From: Bostrychus sinensis
Taxonomy: Eukaryota > Chordata > Actinopteri > Gobiiformes > Eleotridae
NCBI GenBank assembly: GCA_020698575.1
Contig: CM036245.1
Span: 7,107,173 to 7,171,172, forward strand
Reading direction: 5' to 3'
DNA: 64,000 nucleotides
Shown: one piece after another, positions 24,553 to 34,454 of the stretch
How positions within the stretch are numbered: position 1 is the first letter of the stretch
Layout: every line of letters begins with the position of its first letter
Notes under the pieces: model-generated
Databases searched by the model: none
What the model was told of the DNA's origin: nothing
Seen by the model: the letters and a program-made list of their open reading frames with translations, nothing else
Position numbers and translations under genes: made by a program

Positions 24553-24636
24553 CGATACACTTTAAATGTCTTATATTATGCTTTTTTTCATCTACGTAGA
24601 GCCGTGAGACTGAGCGTTTTCAGATTATTAGAAGTA
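24553..24636 (+). mobile_element. TTAA-type MITE (AGGTCCC family), fragment
   Basis: TTAAATGTCTTATATTATGC is the left end. It is followed by AGAGCCGTGAGACTGAGCGT TTTCAG, matching about 11035-11060 in copy 2. It ends where the GGGCTGCAC element begins. Confidence 0.6.
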
Positions 24637-24900
24637 GGGCTGCACAATATATTGCAAAATTATCGTTATTGCAATATCAGCTAACGCAATATCCGTATCG
24701 CAAGAATCTAAATATGTTCGCAATAACGATGTGGTCTTCCATCTGACAGAGATTTACACTGAAGAATCATTTTCCTACCTGAGCCTTAAAAAAAAACATG
24801 TTACTGTGACTAAATAATATTCCTGGTTTAGTCTGAGTTAAGGGTTGACTTGTGAATAAGGGACTTGCATTTTTGTTTTAAGTGAATTTAACTCAGGAAG
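24637..24900 (+). mobile_element. hAT MITE (GGGCTGCAC family), left part
   Basis: TAGGGCTGCACAATATATTG, GGTCTTCCATCTGACAGAG and GAATCATTTTCC align with the intact copy at 31384-31835. The right half is replaced by minisatellite C. A possible right end (GCAGCCCT, 25363-25370) lacks a matching target duplication. Confidence 0.75.
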
Positions 24901-25320
24901 GAAAGAACTAAACCAGAACCAAAGCAGGTTTAAACCAGGATTAAACCTAAACTAAGACTAAACCAGATCTAAATCAAGTATAACCAGGGCTGAACAAGGA
25001 CTAACCCAAGACTAAACCAGGTCTAAACTGGGACTAAATCAAACTTAAACCAGGTGTAAATCAAGACTAAATCAGGACTAAAGCAGGTCTAAACCAGGAT
25101 TAAATCTCGTCTAAACTATGCCTAAACCAGGACTAAATCAGGATTAAATCAGGCCTAAAGCATCTCTAAACCAGCTCTAAATCAAGACTAAACCATGTCT
25201 AAACCAGGCACGAAATCAGGTCCAAACCGGGTCTAAATCAGGACTAACCCAGCTCTAACCAAGACTAAAACAGGTCTAAACCAGAACTAAACCAAGATTA
25301 ACCCATTTCTAAACTTGGCC
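24901..25320 (+). repeat. minisatellite locus C, 11-bp CTAAACCAGGA units
   Basis: About 36 degenerate units (CTAAACCAGGA, CTAAATCAGGA, CTAAACCAGAA). Orientation is opposite to loci A and B. It lies inside or against a hAT MITE on the left and a 65-bp segment shared with locus A on the right. Confidence 0.9.
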
Positions 25321-25375
25321 TCTATAACACGATGGATCTCTGTGTTTCTAAAATCTTGTCTGCAGCCCTGAAAGC
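25321..25375 (-). repeat. flank shared with minisatellite A
   Basis: GATGGATCTCTGTGTTTCTA and AGCCCTGAAAGCC match the complement of 1607-1655 in order and spacing. The match begins directly at the array border in both loci. Confidence 0.7.
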
Positions 25376-26242
25376 CAGAGGTCTATGCTCCTGTGTCCTT
25401 CTTGTTGTGTGTATTTTTGTGCATTGATAAACCTTTCTTTGTTGTTCTCAGTGCTGTATATTCACGATAATGTCTCATAAACTAATGCAAATATTTTAAA
25501 AACGCAAAACCAATTCGCTTTAGCCGTCCTGTAGCATGTACACCACTAAACTAAATTGTTATTGCAGTCCTATTGTGTGTCTCATGCACCAATAGTGAAT
25601 GCTTTTCGAGAGCTCTGCAGATGAGTGAAGCCCATTCCCAGGTGGCTCCTCCGCTCACATCACAATTCTCCCCAAACCTGACGAGGAAATGAAATGGGCC
25701 GCCCCTCCCTCTGTCCCTCCCTCTGTCCCGCAGACAAAATTGGATTAATTCTGTGTAAGATGCTTGCGTTTGGACCCGAGAGAGAGCCAGGATAATAATG
25801 CAGGGTTGATCCAGTGAAGAGGCCGGTGGAGAGAGTTTAGAGCGGCTGCGTCTCTCTCTCTCTCTCTGCCCCTCTCTCTCGTTGGTCCGGGGCCCACTTC
25901 AGGGCAGACCGCTGCTTCCTGCCACTTGTCATTCCTGTCCCGCTCTCGTAGTTGTCAGGCAGAACAGGCAGTTTGGAGAGGATCGTACAGCTGTGAGAGG
26001 AGGCACAGAGGTGGAGAGAGGAGGCAGAGCAGCTGTGTTTCTTTGACTCGTAAAGTGAATTTGAAGTAAAATTGTGAAATCTGTCAACTCTTCATAAACT
26101 CTCTTGGTTGATGGATTTCAATTTTGCACAAGCGCAGGGAAAATATACCATATGTTTCCAGGAGTTAGAGGAACCCAGTGCTTGCTTTTTTGTATGTTCT
26201 TTTAATACCGACAAGACTGACAACATTAACCTATTCATAGTA
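25376..26242. other. unique non-coding DNA
   Basis: A short (CT)n lies at 25851-25868. 25610-25850 is balanced, repeat-free sequence. No exon supported. Confidence 0.4.
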
Positions 26243-26484
26243 ATAATAATAAGAAGAAGAAGAAGGAGGAAGGAGGAGGAGGAGAAGAAGGAGGAGGAGG
26301 AGAAGAAGAAGAGGAACAAGAACAACAACAAGAAGAACGAGAACAACAAGAAGAACAAGAACAAGAAGAAGAACAACAACAACAACAAGAACTTGAAGAA
26401 CAAGAAGAACAAGAAGAAGAAGAACAAGAAGAACAAGAAGAAGAAGAACAAGAAGAACAAAAACAAGAAGAAGAAGAAGAATAG
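26243..26484 (+). repeat. purine-rich (AAG/GAG/AAC)n tract
   Basis: About 240 bp almost without T on this strand: AAG, GGA and AAC triplets with nested periods such as AACAAGAAGAAC. The poly-Lys/Asn/Glu frames are triplet artefacts. The tract ends at the LINE copy that follows. Confidence 0.93.
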
Positions 26485-26487
26485 AAA

Positions 26488-27204
26488 GCTTGCCCTCTCC
26501 CGGTTGGGGGAGGAGTTCAGGTATCTCAGGGAAAGATGGAGTGTGAGGTTGACAGATGGATCAGTGCAGCGTCTGTAGTATCGGTCTGTTGTGGTGAAGG
26601 AGCTGAGCTGACAGCTGAAGCTCTCTTTTTAACGGTCAGTCTGTGTTCCTTCTCTCACCTGTGTCTTGGCCAAAAGGACGAGATCTTGGATACAAGCGAC
26701 CGAAATGAAAGTCCTCCTCAAGGTGGCTGGGTGCTCCCTTATCCCCAGTGTATGTTGCTCATTTAAAAGGTAAAATGTTCTATAATACCACTCTGCAAAA
26801 ACATAACTTATTCAAACTCAATGAACCAACCATAGAGGAAAAGTCTGTTAAATGATGTCAGTGATAACCTCAGCAAAGTGATCTCAAGTTAAACGGTAGT
26901 TTTCTGTCCTTCTTGTTTGTCTTATCTGTGGCTTTTATCGCGACATCTCACCGCGCCCTCACACGCTTCCTCAGCTGCTCAGAGCTCCGCGGTGCTGCTC
27001 TCTCAGAGGACAGCGCTCACGCCTGCAGTGGGACACAGGGGTTAGAGATAAGGGGAGGAGCTCAGAGTAGAGCCGCTGCTCCTCCACATCCAGAGGAGCC
27101 AGATGAGACTCAGGCTTCTGTTCTGGACTGCTTCCTGGACTGTCTCTCAGGGCATGTCCCACTGGGAGGAGGCGCCGGGGAAGACCAAGGACACACTGGA
27201 GGCA
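26488..27204 (+). mobile_element. LINE (non-LTR) 3' ORF2 fragment, old copy split by an insertion
   Basis: Parallel to the copy at 27334: TGGAGTGTGAGGTTGACAGA, GGTCTGTTGTGGTGAAGGAG, then after the insertion GTAGAGCCGCTGCTCCTCCA and GGCATGTCCCACTGGGAGG. Many substitutions and small deletions destroy the frame, so it is older than the 27334 copy. The 5' end is lost at the purine tract and the 3' end is lost after GGACACACTGGAGG. Confidence 0.88.
26742..27041. mobile_element. 300-bp MITE-like insertion in the LINE fragment
   Basis: The LINE reads GCTCCCTTA before and TTAGAGATA after, where the 27334 copy has continuous GCTCCCTTAGAGATAGGG. The insertion is thus exactly 300 bp with TTA duplicated (26739-26741 and 27042-27044). 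Its ends TCCCCAGTGT and ACACAGGGG are weakly inverted. A 3-bp TTA target fits PIF/Harbinger elements, but the family is inferred. Confidence 0.75.
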
Positions 27205-27333
27205 GACAAGTTTGACTCTATCTCGCAATAGTATATAATTCTTTAAAACTTTCCTGGGTCCGGACAAATCTATACCAAAAACTAATCATTTCTTACGGGT
27301 AAATATATTTTTAAAGAGCTAAATGTGGTGGAA

Positions 27334-27910
27334 TGGAGCGTGAGATCGACAGACGGATCGGGGCAGCGTCTGCAGTAATGCGGTCGTTGTATCGGTCTGT
27401 TGTGGTGAAGAAGGAGCTGAGTCGAAAGGCAAAGCTCTCGATTTACCATCGATCTACGTTCCTACTCTCACCTATGGTCATGAGCTTTGGGTCATGACCG
27501 AAAGGACAAGATCCCGGATACAAGCGGCCGAAATGAGTTTCCTCCGCAGGGTGGCTGGGCGCTCCCTTAGAGATAGGGTGAGGAGCTCGGTTACACGGGA
27601 GGAGCTTGGAGTAGAGCCGCTGCTCCTCCACATCGAGAGGAGCCAGCTGAGGTGGCTCGGGCATCTGTTCCGGATGCCTCCTGGACGTCTCCCTGGGGAG
27701 GTGTTCCGGGCATGTCCCACCGGGAGGAGGCCCCGAGGAAGACCTAGGACACGCTGGAGGGACTATGTCTCGCGGCCTGGGAACGCCTTGGGGTTCCTCC
27801 AGAGGAGCTGGAGGAAGTGTCCGGGGAGAGGGATGTCTGGGTGTCCCTGCTTGGACTGCTGCCTCCGCGACCCGGCCCCGGATAAAGCGGAAGAAGATGG
27901 ATGGATGGAT
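27334..27910 (+). mobile_element. 5'-truncated LINE insertion with 13-bp target duplication
   Basis: The C-terminal part of a non-LTR retrotransposon ORF2 is readable (27494-27900 frame with RSQLRWLGHLFRMP and GRRPRGRPRTRWRDYV), followed by a short 3' end and an ATGG-repeat tail. AAATGTGGTGGAA flanks it on both sides (27321-27333 and 27911-27923), a perfect 13-bp duplication as made by target-primed reverse transcription. The clade (L2-, Rex- or CR1-related) is not resolved. No catalytic reverse transcriptase domain is left. Confidence 0.95.
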
Positions 27911-27923
27911 AAATGTGGTGGAA

Positions 27924-28974
27924 CACTCGACATTTATCAGAACAGAAGAACAAAAAATAATTTAACCAAACCCAGATGGACAGACACAGTACTTACTATT
28001 TAACTGTATCTCTGAAGTTTATAACACATCTCTTTTGGCCGTTTCGGAAGCTGCAGGCCCATCCATCGTCGGTCCATCCCTGCCCTCCCTCCTCCCCCCG
28101 TCCCGGCTGACTGTGTGGTGTGATAAGGCCAGCTTAGGGACACATTAGCGGCGCGGGGCGTTAAGATCAAATGGGATTGTGAGGATTTCCAGGAACACGG
28201 CGCAGTGGCTCTGGTGATGGGAATCCTCTTCGCTCAGGCCCCAGAGAGACGCAGCACGGACAATATTCATCTGCAGAAGTCATAAAGACCAAAAAACACG
28301 TCATTATCCTGCATCGGGACGCTCTTTTGTTTGGCGGTCGCTGAGCTGGACGAGGGAAATGCAGGGGATGTGATGCTTAAACTCTCCAAAAACTGTGGGC
28401 TGTTGTTCCGTTCAAGTACATTTAGTGACACTGCAGGTGAATAGGTTGTTTTTTTTTAAACAACAGATATCAGTGTGAAACTTCTCCTGTAGATCACTGA
28501 CACAAAGATAAGAATAAAAAAGTATTGCAAGTTTTCAGTCATTTCATGTTTTCATATAAAAAATCTGTATTATTTGTGTAAAAATTCAAAACCTGAATCC
28601 AAAAACAGATGAAAAAGGGGAGCTACAGGTATCCACAAAACCAACAGTGCTCATGGAAAGGGTCACAGTTCATAAAGATAACAAAAAGATCCAGGCACTC
28701 ACTTGGTTTGAAGAAATCTTTACAAAATCTGAATATTGGACAGATCTAGGTTTAAAATTCTTGAATCATTTTGTCGACATGATCCATAAAAAACGCTTTT
28801 ACAGAGGGAGTTATGGAGATCGTATTTTGTCTTTTAGTAAACTAAAAAATATTGACAATAGCTTAGCAAAAAATCTAATTTCACCTTGTTCTTAGGAGTA
28901 AAATGCCCAATAAATCAGGCTAGGAATCACATGTTAACAAATCCTTCTGTAAAGCCTTCAAAATGTAGTAAGGC
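27924..28974. other. unique non-coding DNA
   Basis: 28040-28380 is balanced and repeat-free. 28640-28900 holds an 82-codon frame with no recognised domain. No gene called. Confidence 0.4.
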
Positions 28975-29045
28975 AAGTTTATTTGTATAGCACAATTCAT
29001 ACACAGGGTTATTCAAAGTGCTTTACAGGAAAAAACAAATACAAG
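28975..29045 (+). mobile_element. teleost dispersed repeat end (GCAAGTTTATTTGTATAGCAC)
   Basis: AAGTTTATTTGTATAGCACA followed by CATACACAGGGTTATTCAAA and GTGCTTTACAGG is a very common teleost interspersed repeat end, known to me from many fish genomes. Downstream sequence to about 29150 is A-rich and may belong to it. Confidence 0.65.
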
Positions 29046-30230
29046 TGAAAAGTACATAGACAAGAATTGCAATTAAAAAAGTAAAATCAAATTTAAAAAT
29101 TATAATTAAGAGTCCATTTAAAATTAAATTAAAGAGAAGAGTGCAGATAAAACACTTTCAGCTGTCAGAGGCACAGCTAAAAAAACATTAGGAATAAAAC
29201 TGAAACACTGCTCGTAGTTGTAGGTGCTACTGAAGTGGAGATATCTGACTCCAAGTAGTACTAGTAGTAGTAGTAGTTGTAGTAGTAGTAGTTGTAGTTA
29301 TAGGAGCTGCTGAAGTGGAGATTTCTGACTCAGTGTGACAAAAACAACAAATTTTGCGAAAACAGCCTTTGAAATTAATATTTCCAATAGAAATCAATGG
29401 ACACAAGTGAATAAATGTATTAAACCCAGCACCATTTTCACTTTTTCAATGTTAAAGGAGCAAACTGGACCAAAACCTCAAAATAAAATAAAAAATAATG
29501 TGTTTTGCCTGAAGTGTCTCCCTATAACAAGTTAAAAAGTGTGTAATACCAGTGATACTTGCTGTTAAGGCACACAGAAGCATTCTTGTTCTTATACTTT
29601 CCAGTTACAGAGTTCTGCTTGTGGTTTGGTGCAGACCTAGTTTTTCTGCATAGAGCGCAGCCACAACATAAGAAAAACAAACCTACAAAGCATGCAACTG
29701 TGTCAATCTACAGTATCTGGTCACTTTTTGGATGAAATGACCCCTTGAGCTCACCAAACTCGAGAACTCCTGACGAATCTAGTCCAGCCACGGGTTTGAA
29801 TTCTGCGCAAAAACATTTCACCGTAAACACTTTATTTGTCTCTTCTGTTCAGTAATTCTCCCTCACTCCCTTGGACCAAACAGCTGTGTCCCCGTCCCGC
29901 CGTGACCGTCCCGGACTTCATCATCATCACGTTAAACCACTCCATTACACAAGAACTCGATCCGGCCTGAAATCAATTAGCCCGCTCTGCTCGCACCATG
30001 AAGTGAAGTGTGTACGTCCCGGGCCAAGAGGCTCTGTCCCGGAGTGAGGATTGGTGTTAGGACATTTGTAGAATAGTTCAGTTTATTTTGTTTTGTAATT
30101 TATCTTTGCTAAATTTACAGTTCTGAACCTGCAGATAGTTTTTATCCAGCTTCAGCATTAAGTACTTTTATGTTTCTGTCAATAATTTAAAAATACTGGC
30201 TCGTCTTGCAGAAATCCTGGGTTTGAGACA
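29046..30230. other. mostly unique DNA
   Basis: A small TAG-triplet patch occurs at 29255-29300. The region around 29860-30050 is GC-richer and repeat-free. No exon supported. Confidence 0.4.
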
Positions 30231-30243
30231 AGTAGTGGTATTA

Positions 30244-30276
<33 letters not shown>

Positions 30277-31110
30277 ACAGCAATAGTAGTAGTAGTAGTA
30301 TTAGTAACAGCAATAGTAGTAGTAGTAGTAGTAGTAGTAGTAGCAGTACTAGTAGTAGTATTAGTAACAGCAAGAGTAGTAGTAGCAGTAGTAGTAGTAT
30401 TAGTAACAGTAATAGTAGCAGTAGTAGTAGTAGTAGTATTAGTAACAGTAATAGTAGCAGTAGCAGCAGTAGTAGTAGTAGTATTAGTAACAGTAATAGT
30501 AGCAGTAGTAGCAGTAGTAGTAGTAGTATTAGTAACAGTAATAGTAGCAGTAGTAGCAGTAGTAGTAGTATTAGTAACAGTAATAGTAGCAGTAGTAGTA
30601 GTATTAGTAACAGTAATAGTAGTAGCAGTAGTAGTAGTAGTATTAGTAACAGTAATAGTAGCAGTAGTAGCAGTAGTAGTAGTATTAGTAACAGTAATAG
30701 TAGCAGTAGTAGTAGTAGTAGTATTAGTAACAGTAATAGTAGTAGTAGCAGCAGTAGTAGTAGTAGTAGTATTAGTAACAGTAATAGTAGCAGTAGTAGC
30801 AGTAGTAGTAGTAGTATTAGTAACAGTAATAGTAGCAGTAGTAGTAGTATTAGTAACAGTAATAGTAGTAGCAGTAGTAGTAGTAGTAGCAGTACTAGTA
30901 GTAGTATTAGTAACAGTAATAGTAGCAGTAGTAGTAGTATTAGTAACAGTAATAGTAGTAGCAGTAGTCGTAGTAGCAGCAGTACTAGTAGTAGTATTAG
31001 TAACAGTAATAGTAGCAGTAGTAGTAGTAGTATTAGTAACAGTAATAGCAGCAGTAGTAGTGCCATTGTTAGCAGCAGTAGTAGTAACAGTAGTAGTAGT
31101 GGTGACTTAC
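30231..31110 (+). repeat. (AGT)n field with ATTAGTAACAGTAATAGTAGC-type longer period
   Basis: About 880 bp. Nearly every block has the order ATTAGTAACAGTAATAGTAG followed by a variable number of AGT/AGC triplets, giving irregular units of about 39-60 bp. It is AGT slippage plus amplification of a compound unit. The long Val/Leu-rich frames on both strands are artefacts of the triplet period. Confidence 0.95.
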
Positions 31111-31383
31111 TTTAAGTAAAAGTACTTATCCGGCCACACGGGGTAACAACTCGTTGTACTCTTTGTGCTGGTCCCAAGCCTGGATAAAAGGAGAGGGTTG
31201 CATCATTATACTAAATCAATTATTGAATCACTGCACACTGGACGACAGTTGATGTGGGAGTAGTAGTAAACTAATATTATTTTTGAAGTACTCAAGAACA
31301 TATTTTAAAAATGCAGTTTGCTAGTACTTTGGTTTCACTTTGAAATTTAATATTTTTATCTGCATTTTATCTGCCACAAGAAC
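31111..31383. other. unique DNA with a LINE-tail fragment
   Basis: TTTGTGCTGGTCCCAAGCC and GGAGAGGGTTGCATCAT (31160-31206) belong to the same tail as 19765. The 3' border touches the next MITE's target site. Confidence 0.5.
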
Positions 31384-31835
31384 TAAGGCTGCACAATATA
31401 TCGCAAAATTATTGTTATCGCAATATCATCAAACTGCAATATCTGTATCGCAAGAATCTAAATATATCACAATAACGCTGTGGTCTTCCATCTGACAGAG
31501 ATTTACACTGAAGAATCATTTTCCACCAGAGCCTTAAAAGAACATGTGTTGTGACTAAATAAAAATGTTTAAAAAGTCCAGTTTTAGTGGTAATTTAATT
31601 AATTTAGTCACAGCTTAGCCTTGTTTTATTCCTGCTTTAGTCTGTGTTAAGTTTTGATTTTGTCGCTGTTTTGACTTGTAAATACAGGAACTTACATTTT
31701 TGTGAAATGCAGTGAATTTAACTTACTATGTTTGAAAAGTAGGCTCTATTTCCAAATATCGCAATAATATCGTTATCGACAATTTTCAACATAGTTATCG
31801 AATATCGCATGTTTTCTCCATATCGTGCAGCCCTA
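31384..31835. mobile_element. hAT MITE (GGGCTGCAC family), intact, 452 bp
   Basis: Ends TAAGGCTGCAC and GTGCAGCCCTA are inverted repeats with one change. An exact 8-bp duplication ACAAGAAC lies at 31376-31383 and 31836-31843. Interior marks CAATATATCGC and ATCGTTATCGA are typical of this common teleost MITE. No coding capacity. Confidence 0.92.
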
Positions 31836-31854
31836 ACAAGAACGTCTTGCATTA

Positions 31855-32105
31855 GAAATGTGGACTTTTCAGTGTGGAGTTTGGATGTTCTCCCTGTGTC
31901 TGGGTGGGTTTCCTCTGGGTGCTCTGGTTTCCCCATCAATCTAAAATAACATACACAAGGAGCTAATCCTCCAGCTGGGTACTCCTGGCCAGGATCTAGG
32001 CTCAAGCTCTAGAGCAGGGTCCCGGGCCCCAGTGGCATTGAGGGATGGGTCAAATGCAGAGAACAAATTTCCCTTTGGTGACAATAAAGTCTACCTAAAC
32101 CTACC
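31855..32105 (+). mobile_element. tRNA-headed retroposon family, head missing
   Basis: AGTGTGGAGTTTGGATGTTC, CTGGGTGGGTTTCCTCTGGG, then GGATGGGTCAAATGCAGAG and ACAATAAAGTCTACC match the body and 3' end of the copies at 37905 (minus) and 59930. The head is truncated. Confidence 0.75.
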
Positions 32106-32682
32106 ATAACCCACACCAAAAAAAACACTATTTCTTCCTTGCTAACAGTCTAACAATCAACCAACGCTTGTAAAACACTTGAAGATAATAAAAATGCATC
32201 ACAGTGAATGGAGACAGTGCTAATCCAGACACATCAGAGCTTTTAGTTAAAGCCTGTTTGTGAGTGTGGTGATCCTGGCATTCCCTTTACAATCGGTCTC
32301 TCCTCTTTAAGTGTGTGTTGACTCTACTAAATCTGCAATTAACTGCACGCAGGTTAACACAGGCCCCATATGTCTCTGTTAAAAAAAAAAAACAGAGTGT
32401 GTAAAGTGCTCCGGGGCAGGGGGGGGGGGCCTATAGTATCGACATGAGGATTACCGACACTTAGCTCCAGAGACTGCAACGTGAGTAAATGATTCAGAAG
32501 CGCTGGCCTTAATGTAATGTAAAGGAAAAAAAGGAGAAAAAGGGCTCTGGCTGTCAGAAAACTAGCTCTCGGTGCTAATCCTACGAGCTTATACGTCCAT
32601 TAACACTCGGCCTACACCGCAGCTCGCTTCTACCCCGGGGGACAGCTCACACACTTTTTTTACTAGCGCCTTTTCTCTCTCT

Positions 32683-32683
<1 letters not shown>
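32106..32683. other. unique non-coding DNA
   Basis: Contains a G run (32418-32428). No gene or repeat recognised. Confidence 0.4.

Positions 32684-32748
<65 letters not shown>
32684..32748 (+). repeat. (AC)n microsatellite
   Basis: About 32 uninterrupted AC dinucleotides, long enough to be polymorphic. Confidence 0.97.
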
Positions 32749-32750
<2 letters not shown>

Positions 32751-33082
32751 GCCCTGCAGGGATGGTCAGAGCGGGTTCACGGCGTAGTCACCGAAAGCCT
32801 CTGTTAAAGGAGTGTTTTTGTGAAGTTGTCTGTGTAGCGTTTGAATGGCGGCGCTGCACAAAGAGCTGAATGTGAGTGCAGTCCATTAACACCACACAGA
32901 GATGGGACGTGTTATTCAGAGCGGAGGAGATGACCCTTCGATGCCACCGCGCAGTGATCTGATGAGGGCTCAGAGGAGACGGAGATGAACAGAGATGGCA
33001 TGTTTGGAAGAAAAAATGTCTTTGGATACTGTGTAAAATATAAATATACCTATTAACCTTTGTGCTTCTCTCAAATGTTGCA
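32749..33082. other. unique non-coding DNA
   Basis: Nothing supportable. Confidence 0.4.
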
Positions 33083-33440
33083 CCCTTTGTGTACAAAAAT
33101 GTGCATGCTCAAAAACTGCTATAAAATCATCATAGGTTAATATTTTTTTCTTTATTTTGCATAAATCTCTTGAACTCTGAAATCTGCTCAAAACCAAACA
33201 TAATTATAATAATAATAATTTTGTGGATTTTAATATTTTAAATGCCAGTTTTGTTTTATGAATTGTGTTTAATATATAAGAAAAAAGTGCTGAAACTCAA
33301 TTATTTTACAAATATTAAACAGTATTTAATGTTTGGTTTTGAGCAGATTTCAAGTGGTTTACGAGATAAAAATATATTGTTGTGGGATGATTTTTTTAGC
33401 ATTTTTAAGGGTGTACATTTTTGTGTACAATGCAAATTTG
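33083..33440. mobile_element. foldback element with ~110-bp inverted arms
   Basis: 33083-33201 and 33330-33440 are imperfect reverse complements. The inner 24 bp of each arm (33178-33201 and 33330-33353) match perfectly and contain CTGCTCAAAACCAAACAT. The outer ends contain TGTGTACAAAAATGT. Gaps and substitutions accumulate toward the middle of the arms. No target duplication found. Confidence 0.8.
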
Positions 33441-34454
33441 GATTTCCTAAAGGCCTCTGTCTAAATATGTTTCTGAAGTATACGTGATCAGATATGTGGT
33501 CTGTAGTTTTACAGTATGATAGTATGTCATTGTTTAAAAATGACATTGCGTGATTATGAAACTGATGCACTTTGCAGAATCAGGTCTTATGTTTCTTATG
33601 TTTTAACGCAGTCAAAAGTTAAGCATGTTTTCTTACTTTAAGTGGCCTCTGGGGGCCATTGAAAGGAAGCTATCAACCAGAAGGCAGGCCTTAGAACCTG
33701 TTTGGCAGCTTGGCACCTCTTTTCTTTCTGCTTTTTCCTTCTGGAGTCACCAAAACAAATCATCTGTGAGTGCAGTCATTTGCAAATTAATGTGGCATAG
33801 GTTTTTTTGCCTTCCTGATACCACCCTCTCCATTTATCCAGGCTTGGGATTGGTACAAAGGTCGGAACATGGCGGGACAGGTCGGTTTGGGGGCCAGCCA
33901 TTTGGGGGCCAGCCACTTTCCAAAGCGTTCCAAAGTGTTCCCAAAAAGTGGTCCAAACCGTTCTACTTTTGGCCCTCCTCCCTGATGGGGTCCATCTCGG
34001 TTAAGCCTCTGGAACAGTTAGAGGTGGGCTCTGCTGCGAGCTCATTGGATGAGAGAGAATCCTCACTCAGGCAAAAACAACAAGCCAAAGAACAGAAATA
34101 AAAGCAAAAATGTTTAGTTTTTTTATCAAACACGTACTTGTCCTTGTGATAAACAGCCGTATTCACAGAGAGGACGAGCTAATGTTGAGGCCACTTTTTC
34201 TAAAAATAAAGCTAGCTTACATTAGCAACAGCTGTTTCCGGTTCAGCAAAGTACAGCTCTCGCTTTGAGAATCTAAGCGTTTTATTTTTAGTTTAAACTG
34301 GATTAAACACGAGTTAAACTCAGGTGGTTATATGTTCAGAGGTTAAAATATGTTAAAGTGGAGCAGAGAAGTGACTTTAAAGCACAGAAAGCTAGAGGTA
34401 AACCTGAAGTAGTCTCCTGTTTACTGAAGCTAATACAGCTTTAGCTCCACCCTC
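33441..34454. other. unique DNA with a LINE-tail fragment
   Basis: 33822-33862 carries CCCTCTCCATTTATCCAGGC and TTGGGATTGGTACAAAG. A 158-codon frame (33625-34101) crosses this fragment and shows no domain. No gene called. Confidence 0.4.

Noticed and set aside
27494..28003. 169-codon frame as a host gene
   Set aside because: It is the C-terminus of a LINE ORF2 inside an insertion with a 13-bp target duplication, and has no start of its own.
30179..31119. Frames of about 295 codons on both strands made of Leu/Ile or Val
   Set aside because: Simple translation of (AGT)n and its complement; open on both strands at once.
33625..34101. 158-codon frame as a gene
   Set aside because: It crosses a dispersed LINE-tail motif (33822-33862), and shows no domain or splice structure.
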